A DNA stretch of 56,778 bases from JBGAPI01 sp044221335 (lineage in GTDB: Bacteria; Pseudomonadota; Gammaproteobacteria; Xanthomonadales; Ahniellaceae): positions 1 through 56,778 of the forward strand of contig JBGAPI010000034.1 in assembly GCA_044221335.1 (NCBI GenBank). The letters are read 5' to 3'. Position 1 is the first letter of the stretch. Every line of letters begins with the position of its first letter. The notes under the pieces were generated by a model that saw only the letters and a program-made list of their open reading frames with translations, was not told the origin of the DNA and searched no databases. Position numbers and translations under genes: made by a program. Of the stretch, positions 14,787 through 25,028 are shown one piece after another.

Positions 14787-16409
14787 CTACTTGGGGCCGC
14801 GGCGCGGCCCGCCGCGCCGCGGTCCCCGCGGATCGGCGTTTGGAACCTCGTCGCGGCGGGCGTAGGTGTGATCGGATGGGAAACCGTAGGGCAGGGCATT
14901 GCCACGGTTGCCGCGGTTGTCGCCGCGCGGCGCGTAGTTGCCACGGTTGTCGTCGTCGCGCGGTCGGTTGGAGTCGCTCGGGAAGAAGACGCGGCCCTGG
15001 CCCGGTGCGCCCGAGCGCGGACCATCGCCGCCACGCCGCGGACGTCCGCCGCCGGGCTGGTCGCCGCGGAAGCCGCCGCCGGCGCCACGTCCCGGACCAC
15101 CCGGACCGCGACCCGGACCGCCGGGGCCACGCCCCGGTCCGCCCGGACCGCGACCTGGACCACCCGGTCCACGCGCCTGTCCACCCGGCCCGCCGGCCGC
15201 GCGCCCTGGGCCGCCGGGACCACCGCGTCCACCCGGGCGGCCAGCGCCACGGCGCTCGCCACCGCGGTCCTGGCCGGCACCCGCACCCGGCGGACCGGAA
15301 CGAGGCGGGCCACGGCGCGGACCACGGCTGCGCGCGGGGTCGGCACCGGCCGTGGCACCGTCGCTCGGAAACAGCCGGCTCTCGTGCGCGGCCACGGGAC
15401 GCTTGGGTCCGCGACCGGCGCCGCTCTTGCGGGGCTTGCCGCGCTTGCCCGGGCCATCGTCGCGGATGCGATCGAAGGCGCGCAGTTCGCGCGACTCGTC
15501 GGCGTGGGCGCCGCTCCAGGAGCGGCCCTTCTCGCCAGGCTTGTAGACCGAGGACTTGGTCGCCTTCCGTACGCCGATCACCGGCTGCAGCGTCAGCACC
15601 TGCGGAATCTCGGACAGGCCGAGCGAACCGCGCAGCGTCTTGACCTGGTCGGCCGGCATCGCCTCGAAGTGTCCGCGGCGCAGGTGACGCGGCAGCTCGA
15701 TGCTGCCGAAGCGGATGCGCTTCAGGCGACTGACCTGCAGTCCGACGGCGTCCCACAGGCGGCGCACTTCGCGCTGGCGACCTTCCTTGATGACGACGCG
15801 GAACCACGAGTGCGAGTCGCCGCGGCTGATCTCGGCGATCTCGTCGAAATGCGCCGGACCGTCCTCGAGCTCGACACCGGCGCGCAGGCGGTCCAGCGCC
15901 TCGTCGGTGACTTCGCCGTGGATGCGGCAGAGGTATTCGCGTTCGACCTCGCGGGACGGATGGGTCATCGCGTGGGCGAGCTCGCCGTCGGTGGTGATCA
16001 GCAGCAGGCCGGTCGTGTTGATGTCGAGGCGGCCGACCGAGACCCAGCGCGAGCCCTTGTTGCGCGGCATCCGTTCGAACACCGTACGACGGCCCTCGGG
16101 ATCGTCGTGGGTGGTCACCTCGCCGTCGGGCTTGTGGTAGACCAGGACCTCGTTCTCCTCCGGCTCGACCGCGACCACCACGAAGGCCTTGCCGTCGATC
16201 TCGACGCGGTCGCCAGCGTGCACGGAGGTGCCGAGATCGGTGACCGCGCCGTTGACGCGGACCTCGCCCTTCTCGATGCGCTCTTCCAGCATGCGGCGCG
16301 AGCCGAGGCCCGCCTGGGCCAGGACCTTGTGGACGCGTTCGGCCAGGGCCGGGGTCTCGCGCGAATCGCGCTTCAGGGACAATTTCGAGCGGGTGGTGTT
16401 TTCAGTCAT
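14787..16409 (-). CDS. rluB: 23S rRNA pseudouridine(2605) synthase with long Arg/Gly/Pro tail
   Basis: Isomerises a uridine in 23S rRNA helix 93 to pseudouridine (RluB-type). The 540-residue protein has an S4 RNA-binding domain (about 22-70), then the RsuA-family catalytic domain with the nucleophile Asp129 in GRLDINTTGLL, and EREYLCRIHG and EGRQREVRRLWDAVG further on. Catalytic homology ends near residue 270. The last 270 residues are low-complexity and basic, rich in RG, PG and RGG, and include four DNA-level repeats of 21 bp. The ATG at 16409 overlaps the scpB stop by 8 nt; longer upstream reading is only scpB in another frame. It ends the scpA-scpB-rluB operon, an order widespread in proteobacteria. 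Confidence 0.93.
   Translation of the reverse strand: MTENTTRSKLSLKRDSRETPALAERVHKVLAQAGLGSRRMLEERIEKGEVRVNGAVTDLGTSVHAGDRVEIDGKAFVVVAVEPEENEVLVYHKPDGEVTTHDDPEGRRTVFERMPRNKGSRWVSVGRLDINTTGLLLITTDGELAHAMTHPSREVEREYLCRIHGEVTDEALDRLRAGVELEDGPAHFDEIAEISRGDSHSWFRVVIKEGRQREVRRLWDAVGLQVSRLKRIRFGSIELPRHLRRGHFEAMPADQVKTLRGSLGLSEIPQVLTLQPVIGVRKATKSSVYKPGEKGRSWSGAHADESRELRAFDRIRDDGPGKRGKPRKSGAGRGPKRPVAAHESRLFPSDGATAGADPARSRGPRRGPPRSGPPGAGAGQDRGGERRGAGRPGGRGGPGGPGRAAGGPGGQARGPGGPGRGPGGPGRGPGGPGRGPGGPGRGAGGGFRGDQPGGGRPRRGGDGPRSGAPGQGRVFFPSDSNRPRDDDNRGNYAPRGDNRGNRGNALPYGFPSDHTYARRDEVPNADPRGPRRGGPRRGPK
15088..15171 (-). repeat. Four 21-bp tandem repeats inside rluB
   Basis: Four consecutive 21-bp units (15088, 15109, 15130, 15151) each encode a GPGGPGR heptapeptide in the RluB tail. 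Units differ at synonymous positions, so the repeat seems held at protein level. Slippage could change the copy number. Confidence 0.75.
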
Positions 16410-17340
16410 GGCGCGGCTCCGTCGCCGCGTCGGCGGCGTCGGTTTCGGTGGCGGGGGATGGGGATGCGACGCCGTCGGGCGCGGCGTCCGCAGTGGAATC
16501 GTCGTGTCCGGTCGCGGCCGGCGCGTCGGTCGCCTCCGCCGTCTCGGTGACGGAGGATTCGGCGGACTCAGCCGGAACCGCTGCGTCCTCGGTCGGGTCC
16601 GATCCGGTGACGACCCCGGCGTCGTCGGAGTCGACGGCGGCCTCGGACGTCGCGGCCTCGTCCGCGCCGGAAACATCGGCTTCGCCGCGATCGCCATCGT
16701 CGGGCGGGAGGGTTGGCGACTCGGCGGAGGACTCGTCGCCGGCGATGGCTTCGACCAGCGGGATGCCGGTCGGTTCCGGGAGCTCGAGTCGCGGTTCGAG
16801 GTCCTCGAGGTCGCGGATCTCGCCGAGCGGCGGCAGTTCGTCGAGACGCTTGAGATTGAAGTAGTCGAGGAACTGGCGGGTGGTGCCATACAGCGCCGGG
16901 CGACCGGGGACGTCGCGATGACCGACGACCCGCACCCACTCGCGTTCCTCCAGCGTGCGGATGATGTTGGTCGACACCACCACGCCGCGGATCTGCTCGA
17001 TCTCGGCGCGGGTGATGGGCTGGCGATAGGCGATCAGCGCCAAGGTCTCCAGCAGGGCGCGCGAATAGCGGGTCTGGCGCTCGGTCCACATCCGGGCGAC
17101 GAAGGCGTGCACGTTCTGGCGCACCTGGAATCGCCAGCCACTCGCGACTTCCACCAGCTCGACGCCGCGCTCGGCGTAGTCGGCGACCAGTTCGGCCAAC
17201 AGCAGCGCGATGCGGTCCTCGGCGATGGGCTCCTGCTCGGCGAACAGTTCGGCCAGCTGGGCGAGGCCCAGGGGCTGGGAGCTCGCGAAAAGCGCCGCTT
17301 CGATGATCGGTTTGAGTTCGTTGTCCTGCATGCGAATCAT
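16402..17340 (-). CDS. scpB: Segregation and condensation protein B with acidic tail
   Basis: Kleisin-associated winged-helix protein that binds ScpA and SMC in chromosome condensation. The first 190 of 312 residues match ScpB: IIEAALFASSQPL, RYSRALLETLALIAYRQPITRAEIEQIRG (conserved segment around residues 88-116) and GRPALYGTTRQFLDYF. The last 120 residues are an acidic, Ala/Ser/Thr-rich low-complexity tail. The start is either the ATG at 17340 or an in-frame ATG at 17331; neither has a clear ribosome binding site. It lies 41 bp downstream of scpA and overlaps rluB by 8 nt. Confidence 0.92.
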   Translation of the reverse strand: MIRMQDNELKPIIEAALFASSQPLGLAQLAELFAEQEPIAEDRIALLLAELVADYAERGVELVEVASGWRFQVRQNVHAFVARMWTERQTRYSRALLETLALIAYRQPITRAEIEQIRGVVVSTNIIRTLEEREWVRVVGHRDVPGRPALYGTTRQFLDYFNLKRLDELPPLGEIRDLEDLEPRLELPEPTGIPLVEAIAGDESSAESPTLPPDDGDRGEADVSGADEAATSEAAVDSDDAGVVTGSDPTEDAAVPAESAESSVTETAEATDAPAATGHDDSTADAAPDGVASPSPATETDAADAATEPRHD

Positions 17341-17381
17341 GGGATGCGAATGGGGGCCGCGGGGAAAGCGTCGCGACCGTG

Positions 17382-18248
17382 TCAGCCGGCCACGGCGAGG
17401 GTCTCGCCGCCGCTGTCGGTGCTCGCCGCCTTCACGTAGATCGGGCCGAGCGCGACCTCCTGCACGATCTGGATCAGCGATTCCTTGGCAAGCTCGAGGA
17501 TCGCCAGGAAGCTCACCACGACGCCGAGGCGGCCCTCCTCGACGGTGAACAGGGACTCGAACGGGTGGAACTCGCCGTCCTCGAGCTTCGCCAGCGCCTC
17601 GCTCATCCGCTGGCGCACCGACAGGGTCTCGCGGCGGATGTTGTGGCGGCCGAACAGCTCGCCGCGCTTCATCACGTCGCGCAGCGCCAGCAGCAGCTCG
17701 CGCAACTCGACCGGAGGTGGCAGCCGGATCACGTTGCGGTCCGGCACGTGGGCATGGGCCGGCCCGAAGTCGCGCTCCATCCGCGGCAACGCGTCGATGT
17801 CCTCGGCGGCCTTCTTGAAGCGCTCGTATTCCTGCAGCCGGCGGATCAGTTCGGCGCGCGGGTCATGCTCCTCGCCCTCGGCTGCCGGCGGTCGCGGCAA
17901 CAGCAGCCGCGACTTGATCTCGGCGAGCATCGCGGCCATCACCAGGTACTCGGCCGCGAGGTCGAGGTTCAGCTCGCCCATCAGGTCGATGTATTCCATG
18001 TACTGCCGGGTGATCTCCAGGATCGGAATCTCGAGGATGTCGAGGTTCTGCCGGCGGATCAGGTACAGCAGCAGGTCGAGCGGTCCCTCGAAGGCCTCGA
18101 GGAAGACCTCGAGCGCGTCCGGCGGGATGTAGAGGTCCTGCGGCATCGCCAGCACCGGCTCGCCGCGCACGACGGCGAGCGGCATCTCCTGCTGCTGCGG
18201 CTGCACCGGGAACACGTGCGCGACGACGTTGTCGGCGGGCGTGCTCAT
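17382..18248 (-). CDS. scpA: Segregation and condensation protein A
   Basis: Kleisin subunit bridging SMC heads. The 288-residue protein has the ScpA N-terminal signature FEGPLDLLLYLIRRQNLDILEIPI near residue 52-75 (read FEGPLDLLLYLI), then QYMEYIDLM and AAEYLVMAAMLAEIKSRLLLP. The C-terminal winged helix contains VVSFLAILELAKE. The ATG at 18248 (MSTPADN) was chosen; a longer frame to 18434 has implausible composition. A proline/glutamine-rich 40-residue N-terminal extension precedes the core, as in many gammaproteobacterial ScpA proteins. It is first in the scpA-scpB-rluB operon. Confidence 0.92.
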   Translation of the reverse strand: MSTPADNVVAHVFPVQPQQQEMPLAVVRGEPVLAMPQDLYIPPDALEVFLEAFEGPLDLLLYLIRRQNLDILEIPILEITRQYMEYIDLMGELNLDLAAEYLVMAAMLAEIKSRLLLPRPPAAEGEEHDPRAELIRRLQEYERFKKAAEDIDALPRMERDFGPAHAHVPDRNVIRLPPPVELRELLLALRDVMKRGELFGRHNIRRETLSVRQRMSEALAKLEDGEFHPFESLFTVEEGRLGVVVSFLAILELAKESLIQIVQEVALGPIYVKAASTDSGGETLAVAG

Positions 18249-18633
18249 CGATGCTGGGCGCGGGCAGGCAAGGCGGTGGAGGTCCGAAAACGCATGGAGG
18301 TCCGAGAGTGCGGTACTGGATGTGAGGCAGGAGCAACGATTCGGTGAGCCGATCGTTCCGGTATTGCCACGGGTCACGCGGGTCGGCGGGACTCGGCGGT
18401 ACACGCGGCAATGAAGGGATCGATCGCCGGCCACGGGCGCAGCGCGCGGGTGGGGCGAACGACGATTCGGATCGGGCTACGGTCCCCGCACGGTGGCAGC
18501 GATTCCAAGGCTTGCCGGGCGGGTAGTGGTCGAGAGACTAACGGCTGCTCTGGTCGCTGTCCAGTTGCCCAGGGCATGGCGAACGGACAATGCCGTATAA
18601 TGTCGTGCTTCCCTTTTCCGCCGGAAGCTCCCC
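18249..18633. other. Divergent spacer between scpA and guaB
   Basis: The 385 bp hold no convincing gene. The promoter of scpA should lie at the left and that of guaB at the right, where a perfect TATAAT is seen. Confidence 0.55.
18596..18601 (+). promoter_or_regulatory. -10 box, probable guaB promoter
   Basis: A consensus TATAAT 32 bp upstream of the guaB ATG stands out in GC-rich DNA. At 17 bp upstream the sequence (GGCATG) is a poor -35; TTGCCC at 18565 is too far (25 bp). Transcription start would fall near 18608. Confidence 0.55.
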
Positions 18634-20091
18634 ATGCGTCTGCTTGCCGAAGCTTTGACCTTCGACGACGTCTCGCTGGTGCCCGCCGAGTCCAATGTCC
18701 TGCCGAAGGACGTCAGCACCCAGACCCGACTCACCCGCGGCATCACCCTCAACATCCCGATCCTCGCCGCCGCGATGGACACCGTCACCGAGGCGCGACT
18801 CGCGATCGCGATGGCGCAGATGGGCGGGATCGGCATCGTCCACAAGAACATGTCGGTCGAGCGCCAGGCGGCCGAGGTGCACAAGGTGAAGAAGTTCGAG
18901 GCCGGCGTGATCCGCGATCCGATCACGGTGAACCCCGGCATGTCGATCGGCGACGTGCTGAACCTGACCCGGGCCCGCAACATCTCCGGCGTGCCGGTGG
19001 TGGACGGCTCGCAGCTTGTCGGCATCGTCACCAGCCGGGATCTGCGCTTCGAGACCCGCCTCGGAGACCCGGTGTCCTCGATCATGACCCCGAAGGACCG
19101 CCTGGTGACGGTGCTCGACGGCGCCAGCGACGAGGAAGTGCTGGCCAAGCTGCACCGCCACCGCATCGAGAAGGTGCTGGTGGTCGACGACGCCTTCCGC
19201 CTGCGCGGCCTGATCACCGTGAAGGACATCCAGAAGTCGCGCGAGAACCCGAACGCGTGCAAGGACGAGCAGGAACGCCTGCGCGTCGGCGCGGCGGTCG
19301 GCGTGGGCGGCGACACCGAGGAGCGGGTCGCGGCGCTGGTCGCAGCCGGCGTCGACGTGATCACCGTCGACACCGCGCACGGCCATTCGCGCGGCGTGCT
19401 GGACCGGGTCGCCTGGATCCGCAAGCACTACCCCGCGCTGCAGATCATCGGCGGCAACATCGTCACCGGCGATGCCGCGCTGGCGCTGGTCGCGGCCGGC
19501 GCCGACGCGGTCAAGGTCGGCGTGGGTCCGGGGTCGATCTGCACCACCCGCATCGTCGCCGGCGTCGGCGTGCCGCAGATCACCGCGGTGTCGATGGTCG
19601 CCGAGGCGCTGAAGTCGAAAGGCGTACCCCTGATCGCGGACGGCGGCATCCGCTACTCCGGCGACGTCGCGAAAGCCGTCGTGGCCGGCGCTTCGACGGT
19701 GATGATCGGCGGCCTGTTCGCCGGCACCGAGGAGGCCCCCGGAGAGGTCGAGCTCTACCAGGGGCGCTCCTACAAGAGCTACCGCGGCATGGGCTCGCTC
19801 GGCGCGATGCAGCAGGGCTCGAAGGACCGCTACTTCCAGGACGCCTCCGACGCCGACAAGCTGGTGCCGGAAGGCATCGAAGGCCGCGTCCCGTACCGCG
19901 GTCCGCTGCGCAACATCGTCCACCAGCTGGTCGGCGGCCTGCGCTCCAGCATGGGTTATCTCGGCTGCGCGACGGTCGACGAGATGCGGACGAAGCCGGT
20001 GTTCGTGCGCGTCACCTCGGCGGGGGTGCGGGAGAGTCATGTGCACGATGTCGCCATTACGAAAGAGGCGCCGAATTACCGGATGGACTGA
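18634..20091 (+). CDS. guaB: IMP dehydrogenase
   Basis: Oxidises IMP to XMP with NAD+, the first committed step to GMP; cytoplasmic tetramer. The 485-residue protein has the complete family layout: N-terminal LTFDDVSLVPAES, a CBS pair inserted at about 95-205, the catalytic loop GPGSICTTR with Cys303, and DGGIRYSGDV and GMGSLGAM further on. The active-site flap region includes EGIEGRVPYRG. It is followed 212 bp later by guaA on the same strand. The spacer is filled with repeats that could form strong secondary structure, so the two may be partly uncoupled. Confidence 0.97.
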   Translation: MRLLAEALTFDDVSLVPAESNVLPKDVSTQTRLTRGITLNIPILAAAMDTVTEARLAIAMAQMGGIGIVHKNMSVERQAAEVHKVKKFEAGVIRDPITVNPGMSIGDVLNLTRARNISGVPVVDGSQLVGIVTSRDLRFETRLGDPVSSIMTPKDRLVTVLDGASDEEVLAKLHRHRIEKVLVVDDAFRLRGLITVKDIQKSRENPNACKDEQERLRVGAAVGVGGDTEERVAALVAAGVDVITVDTAHGHSRGVLDRVAWIRKHYPALQIIGGNIVTGDAALALVAAGADAVKVGVGPGSICTTRIVAGVGVPQITAVSMVAEALKSKGVPLIADGGIRYSGDVAKAVVAGASTVMIGGLFAGTEEAPGEVELYQGRSYKSYRGMGSLGAMQQGSKDRYFQDASDADKLVPEGIEGRVPYRGPLRNIVHQLVGGLRSSMGYLGCATVDEMRTKPVFVRVTSAGVRESHVHDVAITKEAPNYRMD

Positions 20092-20128
20092 CGCGACACC
20101 GCGTTGGACGGGGTGCGCCGCTTCGAAA

Positions 20129-20157
20129 GGGCCCAGGGCACAGGGCCCAGGGCCCAG
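20129..20157 (+). repeat. GGGCCCAGGGCACA repeat, left bracket
   Basis: A 29-bp stretch made of GGGCCCA and GGGCACA heptamers. It pairs with the inverted copy at 20244-20272, which has the same heptamers in a different order, bracketing the REP-like unit between guaB and guaA. Confidence 0.7.
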
Positions 20158-20179
20158 AAGAGCGGGGATCGACAAGGTC

Positions 20180-20241
20180 GTAGGGCGGGCACCGCCCGCC
20201 TGCGCCGAGCGCCTCGTGATGGCGGCCAATGGCCGCCCTAC
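20180..20241 (+). repeat. GTAGGG REP-like element, copy A
   Basis: Begins GTAGGGCGGGCACCGCCCGC and ends GGCGGCCAATGGCCGCCCTA-C. It contains two internal palindromes and complementary GTAGGGCGG/CCGCCCTAC ends. It is similar to copies at 41968-42029 and 50260-50294. Confidence 0.75.
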
Positions 20242-20243
20242 AC

Positions 20244-20272
20244 CTGGGCCCTGTGCCCTGGGCCCTGGGCCC
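20244..20272 (-). repeat. GGGCCCAGGGCACA repeat, right bracket
   Basis: Inverted partner of 20129-20157. It ends 31 bp before the guaA ATG, so a hairpin between the two would lie immediately upstream of the guaA translation start. Confidence 0.7.
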
Positions 20273-20303
20273 TAATCGAAACCTCAAAGGACCCTCGACG
20301 CCC

Positions 20304-21956
20304 ATGTCGGACATCCACCTCCAACGCATCCTCATTCTCGATTTCGGCGCCCAGTACACCCAGCTCATCGCCCGCCGCATCCGCGAGATCGGCGTCTATT
20401 GCGAGATCTGGGCCTGGGATCACGATGCGGCGGCCATTCCCGGCTTCGCGCCGACCGGCATCATCCTGTCCGGCGGACCGGAATCGACCACCGAGGCGAA
20501 TTCGCCCCGGGCGCCGCAGGTCGTGTTCGAGCTCGGCGTGCCGGTGCTCGGCATCTGCTACGGCATGCAGACGATGGCGATGCAGCTGGGCGGCAAGGTC
20601 GAAGGCGGCCATCACCGCGAATTCGGCTACGCCAAGGTCAGCGTCACCGCCGCGTGCCGGCTGCTCGACCTGCCGATGGGCGCCGACGAGACCGTCGTGC
20701 ACTTCTCCGAGGGCGAGTCGTGGATGGGCGCGCAGGGGAGTGCGGCCGCGGTCAGCACGCGCCTCGGCGCCGGTCGGGCGACCGAGCTCGATGTCTGGAT
20801 GAGCCACGGCGACCGGGTCACCGCGGTGCCCGCGGGCTTCTCCGTCGTGGCCGCCACCGGCAGCGTGCCGATCGTCGCGATGGCCGACGAGGCGCGGCGC
20901 TGGTACGGCGTGCAGTTCCACCCGGAAGTGACCCACACCAAGCGGGGCGAGGAGATCCTCCGCCGCTTCCTGATCGACATCTGCGGCTGCAAGACCCTTT
21001 GGACCGCCGCCAACATCATCGAGGACCAGATCGCGCGCGTGCGCGCCGAGGTCGGCTCCGACCAGGTGCTGCTCGGCCTCTCCGGCGGCGTCGACTCGTC
21101 CGTTGTCGCCGCGTTGCTGCACCGGGCGATCGGCGCGCAGCTGACCTGCGTGTTCGTCGATACCGGCCTTCTGCGCTGGCAGGAAGGTGACCAGGTGATG
21201 GCGACGATGGCGCAGCACATGGGCGTCAAGGTGATCCGGATCGACGCCTCGGCGCGCTACTTCGAGGCACTCGCCGGCGTCTCCGACCCCGAGGCGAAGC
21301 GCAAGATCATCGGCCGGCTGTTCGTCGAGATCTTCGAGGAGGAGTCGGCGAAGCTCGACGGCGTGCGCTGGCTGGCGCAGGGCACGATCTATCCCGACGT
21401 CATCGAGTCGGCCGGCAGCAAGACCGGCAAGGCCCACGTGATCAAGTCGCACCACAACGTCGGCGGCCTGCCGGAGCGGATGAAGCTGAAGCTGCTGGAG
21501 CCGCTGCGCGAACTGTTCAAGGACGAGGTGCGTCGCCTCGGCGTCGAGCTCGGCCTGCCGCGCGAGATGGTCTACCGTCATCCCTTCCCGGGACCCGGCC
21601 TCGGCGTGCGGGTGCTGGGCGAGGTGAAGCGCGAGTACGCCGAGATCCTGGCCCAGGCCGATCACGTCTTCATCGAGGAACTGCGGTCCTCGGGCTGGTA
21701 CGACAAGGTGAGCCAGGCCTTCGTGGTGTTCCTGCCGGTGAAATCGGTCGGCGTGGTCGGCGACGCGCGGGCCTACGAGTGGGTGGTGTCGCTGCGCGCC
21801 GTCGAGACGATCGACTTCATGACGGCGCACTGGGCGCATCTGCCGTACGACCTGCTGGGTCGTGTCTCCTCGCGGATCATCAACGAGATCCGCGGGATCT
21901 CGCGGGTGGTCTACGACATCAGCGGGAAGCCGCCGGCGACGATCGAGTGGGAGTGA
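20304..21956 (+). CDS. guaA: GMP synthase (glutamine-hydrolysing)
   Basis: Aminates XMP to GMP using glutamine and ATP. The 550-residue protein has the class I glutamine amidotransferase domain (nucleophile Cys85 in GICYGMQ, His in VQFHPEVTHT), the ATP pyrophosphatase P-loop LSGGVDSS near residue 259, and the C-terminal dimerisation domain with HPFPGPGLGVRVLGE, ending in PPATIEWE as in the family. The ATG at 20304 (MSDIHLQR) was chosen; the extra 25 codons of a longer frame are translated intergenic repeat. Length is slightly above the typical 525 residues. Confidence 0.97.
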   Translation: MSDIHLQRILILDFGAQYTQLIARRIREIGVYCEIWAWDHDAAAIPGFAPTGIILSGGPESTTEANSPRAPQVVFELGVPVLGICYGMQTMAMQLGGKVEGGHHREFGYAKVSVTAACRLLDLPMGADETVVHFSEGESWMGAQGSAAAVSTRLGAGRATELDVWMSHGDRVTAVPAGFSVVAATGSVPIVAMADEARRWYGVQFHPEVTHTKRGEEILRRFLIDICGCKTLWTAANIIEDQIARVRAEVGSDQVLLGLSGGVDSSVVAALLHRAIGAQLTCVFVDTGLLRWQEGDQVMATMAQHMGVKVIRIDASARYFEALAGVSDPEAKRKIIGRLFVEIFEEESAKLDGVRWLAQGTIYPDVIESAGSKTGKAHVIKSHHNVGGLPERMKLKLLEPLRELFKDEVRRLGVELGLPREMVYRHPFPGPGLGVRVLGEVKREYAEILAQADHVFIEELRSSGWYDKVSQAFVVFLPVKSVGVVGDARAYEWVVSLRAVETIDFMTAHWAHLPYDLLGRVSSRIINEIRGISRVVYDISGKPPATIEWE

Positions 21957-21963
21957 CGCTGCG

Positions 21964-21994
21964 CTTTCGGATTTCGCTGCGCGAAATCCGAGAG
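21964..21994 (+). terminator. Hairpin after guaA
   Basis: CTTTCGGATTTCG and CGAAATCCGAGAG pair over 13 bp with one wobble around CTGCG, beginning 8 bp past the stop. No T-run follows; terminator role inferred. Confidence 0.5.
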
Positions 21995-22172
21995 TGAAGG
22001 GCGGCGCGTGTAGGGCACCGCAACGCAGGTCGGAGGCTGGGTAGAACCTGGTGAAGCCCGGCACCGGTGTCGCTGCCACGATCGATTCGGGCCGGGTCGT
22101 CGTTCTAGAAGTCGCGGAGCAACGCGGACGGGAGGCCGTCCTGTCAGTCAGCTTCGACTCCGACGCCTTCCG

Positions 22173-22655
22173 ATGGAAAAATCGTGGATCCATCGCCTGG
22201 ATGGCTACCTGCAGTCCCTCCGCAGGCTCAGCGGGAACCAATGCGACTTCTGGGCGGAATTGATCGAGATCGAGACGGATTTGGAGTCCGATCTGACGGC
22301 CTATCTGCGGAAGAAGTCGATCGCGGTGCTCGATCGCAAGCCCGTGGGCATCGGGGAGCTCCGAGCGCTTCTGGACCTGCATCTCCTGTCGAAGCTGAAG
22401 GTCGATGACGCCGACCTCCATCGACTGCTCGCGTGGGACATCATCGAGTTCATTCGGATGTCCTACCGGATGCGTCAGTCACGGCCGGTGCGCGACCCCA
22501 TATCGAGGAGGGAGTCGTTCGTCGCGGACGTGGGAAGCGACTTCCACGGGAAGCGCGTGATCATCGCAATTCCGGTGGAACGCCGATGCATTGCGATCAG
22601 TCTCGCCACCCGCGCTGACCCGTCGAGCATCGTGGGTGCCCCGCCGCATTCTTGA
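22173..22655 (+). CDS. Hypothetical 160-residue protein (uncertain)
   Basis: A plus-strand frame in the 794-bp gap between guaA and typA. Composition is protein-like: amphipathic helices such as FWAELIEIETDLESDLTAYL and LLAWDIIEFIRMSYRMR, balanced charge and few low-complexity runs. There is no good ribosome binding site before the ATG, and codon use is less GC-biased than in neighbours, which may indicate foreign or decaying sequence. I recognise no domain. Upstream (21957-22172) there is a terminator hairpin and a degenerate GTAGGG repeat. It may be real, truncated or spurious. Confidence 0.4.
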   Translation: MEKSWIHRLDGYLQSLRRLSGNQCDFWAELIEIETDLESDLTAYLRKKSIAVLDRKPVGIGELRALLDLHLLSKLKVDDADLHRLLAWDIIEFIRMSYRMRQSRPVRDPISRRESFVADVGSDFHGKRVIIAIPVERRCIAISLATRADPSSIVGAPPHS

Positions 22656-22710
22656 CGGCACTCGCTCTTGATCTCGAACGGAACCGCATTCCGCGGCCGC
22701 AGGCCGCTTA

Positions 22711-22738
22711 CGAAATGGCGGCGCCAGCCGCCATTTCG
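22711..22738 (-). terminator. Hairpin after typA
   Basis: A perfect 12-bp stem CGAAATGGCGGC/GCCGCCATTTCG around GCCA, 12 bp beyond the typA stop on the minus strand. The stem ends T-rich on both sides. Confidence 0.6.
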
Positions 22739-22750
22739 AGGCGCGAAAAA

Positions 22751-24580
<1,830 letters not shown>

Positions 24581-25028
24581 CGGAAGTCTCGGCCGCGGGG
24601 CCGTTCTCTGGCAGGAAGGTAGCCGCCGAGTATAGCTGGAGTTTGTTGCGTTGCGGCGCTATCGGTCGTGCGCTTCGGCACGTCGGCGTGAATTGGTGTT
24701 GCGACTTGCGTTGTCGATCGATGTTGGAAGAAGGCCCAGGGCATAGAGCCCAGGGCCCTGCGCGGATTGGAAGCGGGTGCTCCGAGCGTCAGCCCGCATC
24801 GAATCGGTGACGGTGAGGGCAGTGACGGATACCGCGCGTCGCGCTCGGTCCGACGCGAAGACCCGACATCTCGCCGGGCCGAGCGGGGCCCGGGGCCTTC
24901 TCGAAGCGGGCCGGGTACGCGGGACGGAGTCGCCATTCACCCAGCCCGGGGCGGATGCATCGGCCGGATCCCCTGGGCCCTGAATCGTCGGCCGTGGCAG
25001 AGCCTGAACGCCAAGGCGCAACCGACGG
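24581..25028. other. Spacer between typA and M13 peptidase, with GGGCCC repeats
   Basis: No gene supported in 448 bp. GGCCCAGGGCATAGAGCCCA... at 24733-24760 and CCCTGGGCCCTG at 24971-24982 form an inverted pair of the low-complexity family. The typA promoter should be near 24629. Confidence 0.55.
24733..24760. repeat. GGGCCCAGGGCACA-type repeat
   Basis: Family member with ATAGAG in place of one ACAGGG unit. The short inverted partner at 24971-24982 brackets about 210 bp. Confidence 0.6.

Noticed and set aside
15088..15171. A CRISPR-like array from the regular 21-bp units
   Set aside because: Units are contiguous without spacers and encode a heptapeptide repeat in RluB.
18249..18434. N-terminal extension of ScpA to 18434
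   Set aside because: The extra residues are Cys/Arg-rich and unlike ScpA; the ATG at 18248 gives a normal protein.
20092..20303. A riboswitch or purine-binding leader before guaA
   Set aside because: The structure is explained by dispersed repeats also found at unrelated genes, and no purine-riboswitch core is seen.
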